Shown here: piece after piece, positions 1 through 10,058 of the stretch
How positions within the stretch are numbered: the first letter of the stretch is position 1
How the letters are laid out: each line of letters begins with the position of its first letter
DNA from: Bacteroidales bacterium
GTDB taxonomy: Bacteria; Bacteroidota; Bacteroidia; Bacteroidales; UBA932
Direction: 5' to 3'
Assembly (NCBI GenBank): GCA_017450165.1
Contig: JAFSWO010000057.1
Location: 1-37,901 of the forward strand
DNA length: 37,901 nt
Program-made: the position numbers and the translations under genes
Notes under the pieces: generated by a model
What the model saw: the letters and a program-made list of their open reading frames with translations, nothing else
Told to the model about the DNA's origin: nothing
Database searches by the model: none

Positions 1-365
1 AGGGCCGTCTTGATCTTGGTCAGGCCGTCCACCAGCGAGGCGATCTTGTCGCCGAAGAGGCGCTGAATTTCTTCTACCGTGTATTCGGTATCTTCCACCA
101 CATCGTGCAGCAGGGCCGCACAGATGGATTTGCAGCCGAGTCCAATCTCGCTGACCACAATCTTCGCGACGGCGATCGGGTGGAGAATATAGGGTTCCCC
201 AGAGCGCCTGCGCACATTCTTGTGGGCTTCGTTGGCAAAGTCGAAAGCCTTCCGGCAGAGTTCGAACTGCTCCCGGTCGGCACAGCGCTTGCGCGCCGCT
301 TCCCGGAGGGGCGCCAACTCGCGTTCGATCAGTTGATAATCTTCTTCAGTAAACGTCGACTGCAT
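1..365 (-). CDS. relA/spoT: RelA/SpoT-family (p)ppGpp synthetase/hydrolase, N-terminal part (cut by window edge)
   Basis: Only the first 121 codons lie in the window; the frame is open to the left edge. The visible part is the start of the HD hydrolase domain of a long RSH enzyme that degrades and makes the stringent-response alarmone (p)ppGpp in the cytoplasm. Seen in the sequence: the RRRSGEPYILHPIAVAKIV block (about residues 52-70), and HDVVED at residues 87-92, which in the family supplies metal-binding residues for (p)ppGpp hydrolysis. The run GDKIASLVDGLTKI near the edge is also typical. The ATG at 363-365 is the natural start, because the family begins about 40 residues before the conserved FANEAHKNVRRRSGEP block. 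It starts 9 bp after the hydG stop, so co-transcription with ligA-hydG is likely. Conserved HD residues suggest working hydrolase; the synthetase and regulatory domains cannot be judged. Confidence 0.93.
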   Translation of the reverse strand, partial: MQSTFTEEDYQLIERELAPLREAARKRCADREQFELCRKAFDFANEAHKNVRRRSGEPYILHPIAVAKIVVSEIGLGCKSICAALLHDVVEDTEYTVEEIQRLFGDKIASLVDGLTKIKTA

Positions 366-374
366 GGTGATGGA

Positions 375-1772
375 TTAGAAGTAGAGATCCCGTTTGTCGC
401 TGCCGCGGATGATGCCCAGGCGCTCGACCACCTTGGCCTTGCGCTCGTCGTCTTTCATCTTGGCCAGCTCGCGGTCAATGAGTTTGTAGCCTTCCGCCTT
501 GGTTTCCGGCGAACTGTAGTCCTCGAGGTACTCGGCCAGCGTGAGGATGGCGTTCGGGGTGCAGAAGTTGCCGATGAAACCCGGGATGGCATATTCCATG
601 AAGTGCTCGCCCGTGCGGCCCAGACGGTAGCAGGCGGTGCAGAAGCTGGGGATGAAGTCGCGGGTCATGAGCCAGCGGATGGTCTCGTCCAGGTCGCGCG
701 TGTCGCCAATCTGGAACTGCTCGCGGTTGAGCTCCTGCTCCGATTTCTTCTCCTGATAGCCGCCGATTTCCAGCTTGGTGCCGGAGTCAATCTGCGATAC
801 GCCGAACTCCATCACTTCGTTGCGGACCGCCTCGTTCTCGCGGGCCGTCATGATCAGGCCCGTGTAGGGCACTGCGAGGCGCAGGATGGCCACCAGCCGC
901 TTGAAGTGCTGGTCGCTGACCAGGTAGGGCAGGTCTTCGCGGTTCAGGCCGTTAGCCGGCTGGATACGCGGGAAGCTGATGGTATGCGGGCCTACGCCGA
1001 AGGTCTCTTTCAAGTGAATGGCGTGTGCCACGAGACCGAGCACCTCGAAACGCCAGTCGTAGAGTCCGAACAGGGCGCCGATGCCCATATCGTCGATGCC
1101 GCCCTCAAAGGCGCGGTCCATGGCGGTCAGACGCCACAGGTAGTCGCCCTTGCGGGTGTCGGCCGGATGGTAAATCTTGTAAGTCTCTTTGTGATAGGTT
1201 TCCTGGAACACCTGGAAGGTACCGATGCCGGCAGCCTTCACAATCTTGTAGCCCTCCACGTCGAGCGGAGCGGCGTTGATGTTCACGCGGCGGATGGAGC
1301 CTTTGCCCACCTTGGTCTCGTAGACTTTGCGGACGGTGTGGGCGATGAATTCCGGAGAGTAGAGCGGCGATTCGCCGTAAACCAGGATCAGGCGCTTGTG
1401 GCCGAGGTTCTCGAGGCTTTCGACCTCCTGCACCAGTTCGGCATCCGAGAGCGTCTTGCGGATGGTGGTGCGCAGCGACTTGCGGAAACCGCAGTACTTG
1501 CAGTCGTTGATGCAGTAGTTACCGATATAGAGCGGGGCGAAGAGCACGATGCGGTTGCCGTAGATGGACTGCTTGAGTTCGTGCGCCGTTTCGAAGAGTT
1601 CTTTCTCCATTTCGGGCGACTCGATGGCCAGCAGTTTGGCGGTCTCCTCAAGGGTCAGCGGTTCCTTGTTCTTGCTTTTGGCAAAGATGGCGCGGATGGC
1701 TGCTTTGTCTTCTTTCGTATCGCGTACCAGGGATTCGAGGTAGGCGTCATTGATGAAGTCTTGACCTTTCAT
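375..1772 (-). CDS. hydG: HydG, [FeFe]-hydrogenase maturation radical SAM enzyme (tyrosine lyase)
   Basis: HydG splits tyrosine to make the CO and cyanide ligands of the [FeFe]-hydrogenase H-cluster. At 465 residues it has the usual family length. The radical SAM cluster motif CX3CX2C is at Cys87, Cys91 and Cys94 (CINDCKYCGFR), and the C-terminal auxiliary cluster motif CX2CX22C is at Cys378, Cys381 and Cys404. That second motif separates HydG from the related ThiH and HydE. Blocks such as QVFQETYH and GIGALFGLYDWRFE also fit. The start lies 1 bp after the ligA stop (TGA-T-ATG), so the two genes are probably translationally coupled. No hydE, hydF or hydrogenase gene is in the window. Both cluster motifs are intact, so the protein should be active, and the organism probably has an [FeFe]-hydrogenase encoded elsewhere. 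Confidence 0.96.
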   Translation of the reverse strand: MKGQDFINDAYLESLVRDTKEDKAAIRAIFAKSKNKEPLTLEETAKLLAIESPEMEKELFETAHELKQSIYGNRIVLFAPLYIGNYCINDCKYCGFRKSLRTTIRKTLSDAELVQEVESLENLGHKRLILVYGESPLYSPEFIAHTVRKVYETKVGKGSIRRVNINAAPLDVEGYKIVKAAGIGTFQVFQETYHKETYKIYHPADTRKGDYLWRLTAMDRAFEGGIDDMGIGALFGLYDWRFEVLGLVAHAIHLKETFGVGPHTISFPRIQPANGLNREDLPYLVSDQHFKRLVAILRLAVPYTGLIMTARENEAVRNEVMEFGVSQIDSGTKLEIGGYQEKKSEQELNREQFQIGDTRDLDETIRWLMTRDFIPSFCTACYRLGRTGEHFMEYAIPGFIGNFCTPNAILTLAEYLEDYSSPETKAEGYKLIDRELAKMKDDERKAKVVERLGIIRGSDKRDLYF

Positions 1773-1773
1773 A

Positions 1774-4080
<2,307 letters not shown>

Positions 4081-4101
4081 TTATCTCCAAATCATCCTTT
4101 G

Positions 4102-4142
4102 AGCGTGTCAGGTGGTCCAACCGGTGGCCCACCTGGCACGCT
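4102..4142 (-). terminator. Hairpin, probable terminator of the long operon
   Basis: The arms 4102-4115 and 4129-4142 are inverted repeats of 14 bp with a single mismatch, around a 13-base loop. The hairpin starts 38 bp after the stop of the last operon gene (HAD phosphatase, ending at 4180). No clear run of T follows on the minus strand, so termination is an inference from position and stem strength. Confidence 0.5.
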
Positions 4143-4179
4143 TTCCCTACCGTTTCTGATAAGAGGGAAAAGAATGTCG

Positions 4180-4893
4180 CTAAATTCCGAGAATCTGCAG
4201 GGCTTCGGCGGCGGAGGTGAAGCGGAAGGGGGCGGGGATGCCCTGAAGGCCGCGGGAGCGCCAGTCGGCGAGGGCGAAACAGCATCCAGCACCGTCAGCA
4301 CATCGGAAATCGTGGATGGTGTCGCCGAAGTAGATGGCTTCGGAAGGGAGAATCGGCGAGTGATCACCGGAGGTAGCTGTGGGTGAAGATTCCCCTGAGA
4401 CAGCCTCGCGCGAATTGCCTCCGGCGACTTGCGCAGCGGCGGAGGCGAGCGCCACGCAGTGGCGCATGGGGTCAGGATCGGGCTTGCGACGGGCGGTGTC
4501 GTCGGCGCAGACGATATGGTCGATATACTTCAGGAAGGGCTTGATGTGCACGTCCTTGTCGAACTCGAAGTGGTTGCGGGCGGTGACGATGCCCGTGCGG
4601 AAGCCGGCTTCATGGATGGCCGCCACCATCTCCAGCGTACCGGGAAAGGGCTTGATCAGGTGGGTGAGCGCCACGAAATTCTCCTCCCATCGCTCACCGA
4701 AAGCCACTGCATCGTCGAAGTGGACATCGCGCGAGACATCGGCGCTCGAGATGCCGAACCAGCGGTAGGCCTCGTCGTAAGGCACCTCCAGCCCGGTCAG
4801 TTCCCGGATGGTCTGCATCAGCGAAAGGACGCCGGTCTCCTCGGAGTCGATCAGCGTTCCGTCAATATCAAAAATGACCAGTTTGAATCGCAT
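4180..4893 (-). CDS. HAD-superfamily phosphatase (phosphoglycolate phosphatase-like)
   Basis: This is a cytoplasmic HAD-fold hydrolase of 237 residues. Motif I is DIDGT with nucleophile Asp9 and acid/base Asp11. Motif II Thr104 lies in GIVTARN, motif III Lys137 in RKPDP, and motif IV is FGDTIHD around Asp191. The helical cap between residues 15 and 80 is of the PGP/beta-phosphoglucomutase type. It is the last gene of the long operon, 24 bp after the NahK-like kinase gene, so a sugar phosphate made by the upstream kinases is a reasonable substrate; this is inference. A low-complexity insert rich in Ser, Gly, Ala and Pro (about residues 152-183) sits between motifs III and IV, where most relatives have a short link. 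Fold and enzyme class are secure; the substrate is unknown. Confidence 0.85.
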   Translation of the reverse strand: MRFKLVIFDIDGTLIDSEETGVLSLMQTIRELTGLEVPYDEAYRWFGISSADVSRDVHFDDAVAFGERWEENFVALTHLIKPFPGTLEMVAAIHEAGFRTGIVTARNHFEFDKDVHIKPFLKYIDHIVCADDTARRKPDPDPMRHCVALASAAAQVAGGNSREAVSGESSPTATSGDHSPILPSEAIYFGDTIHDFRCADGAGCCFALADWRSRGLQGIPAPFRFTSAAEALQILGI

Positions 4894-4917
4894 GGGCGGT
4901 GTGCTTTACGGGACCGC

Positions 4918-5997
4918 CTATCCGCGGACCAGTTGCTGGACGAGGGCATTCATCTCCGGCAGCTGTTCCTCCATGGAGGTCAGCAACTTGTACTGGGCAC
5001 GGGTGCGCACCAGGTTGTGCTCCGGATAGCGGGTCTTGTAGTAGGTGTCGCCGTCGATGTAGTCCATCAGGAAGCGCAGCACCTGCTCATAAGTGATATA
5101 GAGACCGCTGAAGGCCAGGTACTCGATTTCAATAGGCGCGAGCTCTCCGGCCATCTGCGAGAGATATCCCTCCATGTAGGCACGGAAGAAGGGCATCGAC
5201 ATGGAGACCTTCGCGAGGTCCGGATCGTCTTCCGCACCCGAGTTGGTGTAGGAGCGCAGCGCGTCGCCTACATCGTTGAGCAGGGTGGAAGACATTAGCG
5301 TATCGAGGTCGATGGCGCAGAGCACCTCGCCCGTCTTGGCATCGAAGAGGAAGTTGCTGATTTTGGTGTCGTTATGCGTGGCGCGAGTGGGGATTTCGCC
5401 CTTCTCGAAACGCTCCCAGAAGGCGAGCATCCGCGCGCGTCGCGACTCGATCCATCCGATCTCTTCCTGCAGTGAAGCCACCCGTCCGGCCGCATCGCGG
5501 CGCAGCGCCTCGTCCCATTGCGCGAAACGGAAGCGGATGTTGTGGAACCCCTTGATGATCTCGGTCAGCGGCTGGGTGAAATCGGCCACCTGCCGATGGA
5601 ACAGCCCCAGCCCCAGCCCGCCTTGGCGCGCGAGTTCCGGGGTGTCGGCCCGCTCGTAGCTCTTGCTGCCCTGGATAAAGGTGCAGACGGCCCAGAAGTT
5701 GCCGCCCTCATCCTGCACGTACCACCTGCCGTCCAGCGCCGGTACTACGGTCAGCGTACCGCGCTCGGGATCAGCCACTTTTCCCTTGATGTGCCGCGTC
5801 ACGGCCACGATATTCTCCATCATGGCGGGCACGTCCGGGAAGACCAGGTGATTCTTGCGCTGCAGGATATAGGCGGGCTGGGAAGCTCCGTCCACAAAGA
5901 CGCAATAGGTGTCGTTGATAAAACCTTCGCCCAGCGGCCGGACATCGGTCACGGCGCCGCGCAGTGCAAAACGGGAAGCAAGTGCGGAAAGATCCAT
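4918..5997 (-). CDS. NahK-like APH-family sugar kinase (probable N-acetylhexosamine 1-kinase)
   Basis: This aminoglycoside-phosphotransferase-fold kinase of 359 residues matches the length of bifidobacterial NahK, which phosphorylates GlcNAc and GalNAc at the anomeric carbon. Seen: the nucleotide loop GEGFINDTY (residues 23-31), the catalytic HNDTKISNFLFD (Asp210), and the metal-binding IDLDT (Asp230/Asp232) followed by NDVGDALRS. The HNDTK-N-LFD and IDLDT pattern is close to what I recall of NahK and less like true antibiotic kinases. It lies 12 bp downstream of an FHS sugar transporter and near a second amino sugar kinase, which supports a catabolic role. Substrate and phosphorylation site are inferred. 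No signal peptide is present, so it is cytoplasmic. Confidence 0.75.
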   Translation of the reverse strand: MDLSALASRFALRGAVTDVRPLGEGFINDTYCVFVDGASQPAYILQRKNHLVFPDVPAMMENIVAVTRHIKGKVADPERGTLTVVPALDGRWYVQDEGGNFWAVCTFIQGSKSYERADTPELARQGGLGLGLFHRQVADFTQPLTEIIKGFHNIRFRFAQWDEALRRDAAGRVASLQEEIGWIESRRARMLAFWERFEKGEIPTRATHNDTKISNFLFDAKTGEVLCAIDLDTLMSSTLLNDVGDALRSYTNSGAEDDPDLAKVSMSMPFFRAYMEGYLSQMAGELAPIEIEYLAFSGLYITYEQVLRFLMDYIDGDTYYKTRYPEHNLVRTRAQYKLLTSMEEQLPEMNALVQQLVRG

Positions 5998-6009
5998 AGA
6001 CAGAGCGCC

Positions 6010-7200
6010 TTAGCGGCGGATTTTATAGCCCTTGTAGGCGTAGAACATGATAATCAGATAGAGCGGCAGGCAGACCCAGTAGGCGTTCTGCGGGCCGAGT
6101 CCGTCCTTCAGGAAGCCGAAGAGCACCGGAATCAGCGCACCGCCACCGATGGCTGCCACCAGCAGGGAGGAACCCTTCTTGGTGAACTTGCCCAGGTCGG
6201 TGATGGCCAGCGGCCAGATAGCCGGGTACATCAGCGAGCAGGCGAGGCTCAGCAGCGCCACGAACCAGACCGAAACCGGCCCCGGGGTCAGCACGATGCC
6301 GAGCGACATGGCCACCGCCAGCCAGGTGCAGATGCGCAGCGCCTTGACCTGCGAGATGACCTTGGGAATGCAGATGATGCCCACGATATAGCCGATGGCC
6401 ATTCCAAGGCCCGGGAAGATGGTGTACCGCTCCGGATTGGAGAGCCCCAGGTCCTGCGCATAGTCCAGCACGGTCAGCAGCGCGAGGTTCTCCACGCCCA
6501 CATAGACGAAGATGGAGAGCGCGCCCAGAATCAGGTGCGGGAACTGCCAGATGCTCTTCTTGCCGGCTGCGTAAGGGCAATCCTCCTCATTCTCTTCACC
6601 TTGCGCCTTGATCTCCTCCAGCGGGGCGAAGATGGTGGCCAGACCGAAGAGAATCATCACCCCCACGATGATCAGCAGCGGGGTATTGAGGTCCGTCAGG
6701 CCCACTTGCTCGATGGGTTTGCGCGTCACGGCCGCGATGAAAACCGACGGCAGGGCCAGGGCAAGCGAGTTGCAGATACCCATGATGCTGATGCGCCGGG
6801 CGGCACTGTCAATCGGGCCGAGGATGGTCACGTAGGGGTTGATGGCCGCCTGCAGCACGGTGTTGGCCGTTCCGCTCAGGAAACAGGCCAGCAGGTAGAG
6901 CGCGAAACTCTCCATGTGCGCTGCGGGGATAAAGAGCGCAAAGGCCGCGGCAAAGAGGAAGAACGACACGGACATCGTGCGCTTGTACCCGATCCGGGCG
7001 ATAATCGCGGCTGCCGGGAAGCTGAAAATCAGGAAGGCCAGGAAGGTGGCCGCAATCACCAGGTAGCTCTGCGCGGAGTTCAGATGCAGGTTGTTCTCAA
7101 GGAACGGCACGAAGTAGCCGTTGATGCCTACGGCGAATCCCACCGTGAAGAACATCATGCCGATGAAGGCCAGGGGAACGATATACTTATTCTTGGGCAT
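6010..7200 (-). CDS. FHS-family (FucP/NagP-like) MFS sugar transporter
   Basis: This inner membrane sugar:proton symporter of the major facilitator superfamily has 396 residues and about 12 hydrophobic segments. Seen: FFTVGFAVGINGYFVPFLE at the N-terminus, LLACFLSGTANTVLQAAINPYVTILGP (the NPY region typical of FucP/GluP/NagP), and an acidic cytoplasmic loop near residue 200 (QGEENEEDCPY). Relatives carry fucose, glucose/galactose or GlcNAc. Its place between two amino sugar kinases (7 bp from one, 12 bp from the other) points to GlcNAc, GalNAc, MurNAc or a similar sugar as cargo, taking it from periplasm to cytoplasm. Family assignment is firm; cargo is inferred from context. Confidence 0.88.
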   Translation of the reverse strand: MPKNKYIVPLAFIGMMFFTVGFAVGINGYFVPFLENNLHLNSAQSYLVIAATFLAFLIFSFPAAAIIARIGYKRTMSVSFFLFAAAFALFIPAAHMESFALYLLACFLSGTANTVLQAAINPYVTILGPIDSAARRISIMGICNSLALALPSVFIAAVTRKPIEQVGLTDLNTPLLIIVGVMILFGLATIFAPLEEIKAQGEENEEDCPYAAGKKSIWQFPHLILGALSIFVYVGVENLALLTVLDYAQDLGLSNPERYTIFPGLGMAIGYIVGIICIPKVISQVKALRICTWLAVAMSLGIVLTPGPVSVWFVALLSLACSLMYPAIWPLAITDLGKFTKKGSSLLVAAIGGGALIPVLFGFLKDGLGPQNAYWVCLPLYLIIMFYAYKGYKIRR

Positions 7201-7206
7201 AGGAAT

Positions 7207-8055
7207 CTAGTTGTTGAGATGATACTTGATGAGACCTTCCATCGGGGCCTGAAGAATGTTGCCCATCTTCATGCCGAACTCTTCGACGACCTTCTGCAGC
7301 AGCGGCTTGAAGTAGTAAGCCACGCTGCCCACGGCATTGAAAGTATATTTCTGATAATCAGGGTAGTGTGTGACAATCAGCAGGAAGAACTGCCGGAAGG
7401 CGTCGGTCACGAGGTTCGGGAAATAGGGGTCGAAATCCAGATGCTGCGCGATAAACTTGGCGTACTGCGCGCAGTAGCGGTTGGGGAAGGGCTTGGTGTA
7501 GATCTGGTCCAGCAGCTCGTCGTTGTTCTTGCCGAGCGCGGCACCCACCTCCTTGTAGACCTTTTCCGGCATGTTGCGGCGGATAAAATCGGTAATCATC
7601 CGCTTGCCCAGGTTGGCACCCGAACCCTCGTCGCCGAGGATAAAACCGCAGGAATCCACGTTCAATCCCTCGTTGCAGCCATCGTAGAGACAGGAGTTGG
7701 AACCGGTTCCCATGATGGCGGCAAAGCCCGGTTCGGCCTGCAGCAGGGCGCGGCAGGATGCCAGCGTATCCATGGCGATAAAGACCTTATCGGCCTTCGT
7801 AAAGACCTTTTTGAGGGTCTCCGTCATGAAGGGATACTGAAGTTCGGTGACGCCGGCGCCGTAGAAGTAGATTTCGGTGACCTCGAGGGTAGGGAAGCCC
7901 TCCGGGAGATTCTTTTGGATATCCTCTACGATCTGCGGCCCCGTGATATAGTTGGGGTTGTAGCCCTGGCTGCCAAACCGGATGACTGCACCCGTCTCAC
8001 GCGAGACGCAAGCCCAGTCGGTCTTGGAAGCCCCGCTGTCTGCAATAAGGATCAT
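7207..8055 (-). CDS. BadF/BadG-type amino sugar kinase (GlcNAc or MurNAc kinase, MurK-like)
   Basis: This is an ASKHA-fold ATPase of 282 residues without signal peptide. Seen: the first phosphate motif ADSGASKTDW (residues 5-14), an IAMDTLASCRA segment, the second phosphate motif IMGTGSNSC (114-122), and GFILGDEGSGANLG (137-150), all typical of the N-acetylglucosamine kinase branch. In the oral Bacteroidota Tannerella forsythia a kinase of this type (MurK) works with the transporter MurT and the etherase MurQ in MurNAc salvage. The present operon likewise holds a MurQ-like gene. GlcNAc or MurNAc 6-phosphorylation is the likely reaction; which one cannot be told from sequence. The start ATG places the phosphate loop at residue 5, as usual. 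Confidence 0.82.
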   Translation of the reverse strand: MILIADSGASKTDWACVSRETGAVIRFGSQGYNPNYITGPQIVEDIQKNLPEGFPTLEVTEIYFYGAGVTELQYPFMTETLKKVFTKADKVFIAMDTLASCRALLQAEPGFAAIMGTGSNSCLYDGCNEGLNVDSCGFILGDEGSGANLGKRMITDFIRRNMPEKVYKEVGAALGKNNDELLDQIYTKPFPNRYCAQYAKFIAQHLDFDPYFPNLVTDAFRQFFLLIVTHYPDYQKYTFNAVGSVAYYFKPLLQKVVEEFGMKMGNILQAPMEGLIKYHLNN

Positions 8056-8075
8056 AGTATCAAACGAGTAATCGA

Positions 8076-8969
8076 TTAGTCCCAGAGCCCGTGCATGTCG
8101 GGAATCTCGCCCAGGCCAAAGCGGAAGAGCACGATACCTACCGCCTTGGAGGTGGTCAGGTCGCGGCAGTCCACGAGGGTCTCCTCGGCGGTCATCGGAA
8201 CGGGATTCTCATCCTCCTGCCCGAAATCCTGCGGATCCTTGTCGCGGTAGGTGGTGGTGCCGGCCCAAACCACGGCCGGAGCGCCTTTCTCGGCGAAGTG
8301 GTTGGCCACACGGACCGCCCAGCCTTCGTCATTCTTCTTGTAGCCGCCGCTGTGCCGGTAGATCATCGGCATCAGAATGTCCAGATACTGGCCCATTTGC
8401 GCGGGATCCTGGCCGTAGTAGTACTCACTGTCGGGCTCGGGCATCAAAGCCGCGGAAAGCACGATTTTGGGGTTGTGCTTGCGGCATGCCTCGGCAATCT
8501 GGCGGCAGAACTCGGTCACGCAGCCCGTGGCGGTAATCTCCTCGGAAGGGTTGTGCTTGTGGGCGGTGCCGCCGAAACGGATGTAATCCAGGTGGATACC
8601 GTCCACGCCCCAGTCTACGTACTGCACGGCGCGGGCAATCACCTCGTCGAAGTACTCCTGTTTGTAGCGGTTGTTCTCGTCATCCACCGGGTTGACCCAC
8701 TTGCCCTCCTTGTAGAAGCACTGGAACCAGATATGGACCTTGACGCCCTTCTTCTGGGCCTGCTTCACGAAATCGAGGGTAGAATCCACGCCGTGGGCCG
8801 TGAAGGCCTTCTCGTGAAGGATCACGTTGCGGATGTCTTTCTGGACGAGTTCGTTCAGGTCGACCTCAGTCATGTATTTGGACCAGAGCCAGATGGCGTT
8901 GGTATTGGGCTTTTGGCTGCACGATGCCAGCAGCAGGGCGGCAACGGCGAAAAGGAGAATGCGTTTCAT
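8076..8969 (-). CDS. TIM-barrel glycoside-hydrolase-like lipoprotein (GHL10-like, methanogen-type)
   Basis: This 297-residue lipoprotein has a lipobox ending at Cys17 (LLASC) and a single domain that reads as a TIM barrel. Seen: HIWFQCFY (79-86), the strand-end motif GVDGIHLDYIRFGG (121-134, with Asp128 and Arg131), SAALMPE (172-178), YYGQDPAQMGQY (184-195) and ILMPMIYR (198-205). The LDYIRF and MPMIY signatures recall bacterial GHL10-type putative glycosidases. As far as I remember, the whole series also occurs in cell-wall proteins of Methanobrevibacter that carry pseudomurein-binding repeats. A paralogue with an extra domain lies at 14607-15962. Residues after Cys17 (SQKPNT) are not acidic, which suggests a periplasmic position. 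A glycosidase role is inferred from fold and context; the bond cleaved is unknown. Confidence 0.7.
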   Translation of the reverse strand: MKRILLFAVAALLLASCSQKPNTNAIWLWSKYMTEVDLNELVQKDIRNVILHEKAFTAHGVDSTLDFVKQAQKKGVKVHIWFQCFYKEGKWVNPVDDENNRYKQEYFDEVIARAVQYVDWGVDGIHLDYIRFGGTAHKHNPSEEITATGCVTEFCRQIAEACRKHNPKIVLSAALMPEPDSEYYYGQDPAQMGQYLDILMPMIYRHSGGYKKNDEGWAVRVANHFAEKGAPAVVWAGTTTYRDKDPQDFGQEDENPVPMTAEETLVDCRDLTTSKAVGIVLFRFGLGEIPDMHGLWD

Positions 8970-8975
8970 GATTGG

Positions 8976-10034
8976 TTAGAATTCAAGTTCGTTATAGCGA
9001 CCGTTAAAGGTCTCCATGCCCTTCCAGGTAGGGGTGCCGAAGGTTGCACTGTTGTTGGAGGGGTCACAGACCCACCATTTCCCGTCCACGTAAATCTCGG
9101 GAATCACGTGTCCGATGACACCGGAGGTGAAGTAGCACTGTCCGTGCAGGTAACGGGCAGGGATACCGGCAGCGCGGCACATGGCCAGCGTCGCGTGAGT
9201 CAGGTCGCAGCAGTTGCCGCCCTTGGCATTGATGGTGCCCACTGCACCCTTGCTGGTATTCATGTAGTTCTCCCACTCCCATTCGTCACGGGCGTAAGCG
9301 AAGATGGCCTCTGCTTTTTGACGGTCGGTTGCCGTGGCGGGCAGATTCTTCAGTGCGGCAGCGAGCGTAGCCTTGACGGTCTCGTTATCCTTCGGACAGT
9401 TACGGGTGGCATCCAGATAACTTGCGGGCCAGGAGGAGACCTCCTCCGGCCATTCGCCCTTGTTCTTTACGAAATAGTTGAACAGACGGGTCATGACGAC
9501 CATAGCGGCGCGCAGATTCATGCAGTTGTCGTGTTTGGTGACGACCATCGTCAGTTGCGGCATGTAGCCGGGTTTCTGCGGATCATCGGAAGGGAAGGTG
9601 ACATAGTTGGGCAGGCTGCCTTTTTCACGCGCGTAGTTCACCATCCGGCCGGCCATGTACTGGATGTGCGCAAAATCGATCACGTCCGGATCGAAGGTGT
9701 TCCAGCGGTATTCATCGCCGAAAGCGGCCGAGAAGAGGTCAATTTCTCCCTCTTGCCAGGTATCCGGATTCGACACGATCCTCTCCAGCAGCAGGCAGGC
9801 TGCGATGAAGTAGCGGCCCTTGTTGTAGACGAGACCCTCCACGTTGACGCTGGTGGGCAGGGAACCCGTCTCCTCGAAAACGTCGTAGGCATCCGAGATG
9901 GCCTGTACGAAGTGACCGTTGTAACTATCCAAGGTGAATTCGGGATCCGGAGTGGGTTCGGGTCCTTTTTCGTGGCATGCGCAGGTAGCCACCATGGCGA
10001 AACATGCGCATAAGATAAAGAGAATGCGTTTCAT
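8976..10034 (-). CDS. Transglutaminase-like cysteine peptidase lipoprotein with pseudomurein-binding-like units
   Basis: The start is the ATG at 10034, giving [20 protein letters not shown] with a lipobox Cys at 18 or 20 (352 residues). An in-frame ATG eight codons upstream would spoil the signal peptide. Residues 43-88 and about 120-205 form two helix-loop units with GSLPTSVNV and GSLPNYVTF, close to the LPNYVT core of pseudomurein-binding repeats (PF09373). Residues 220-352 form a transglutaminase/papain-like domain: Cys275 in KGGNCCD, His309 in [14 protein letters not shown], and Asp324 in VCDPSNN form a complete triad. The pattern [30 protein letters not shown] closely follows methanogen transglutaminase and pseudomurein endoisopeptidase (C71) sequences as I remember them. 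The likely role is cutting isopeptide or peptide cross-links in a cell-wall polymer. Confidence 0.8.
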   Translation of the reverse strand: [352 protein letters not shown]

Positions 10035-10058
10035 AACAGTTGAATAAATAATTGGCAA

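Noticed and set aside
4918..5997. Calling the APH-family gene an aminoglycoside resistance gene
   Set aside because: The motif pattern and length fit NahK-type sugar kinases, and the neighbours are sugar transport and catabolic genes.
5518..8079. An 853-residue open frame on the plus strand
   Set aside because: It runs antisense through three well-supported genes (kinase, transporter, kinase), is rich in His, Arg, Gln and Asp in a way typical of shadow frames, and shows no domain.
10035..10058. An upstream in-frame ATG for the transglutaminase-like gene
   Set aside because: It would put eight residues (MPIIYSTV) before a normal lipoprotein signal peptide and start at the base of a hairpin; the ATG at 10034 gives a standard signal.
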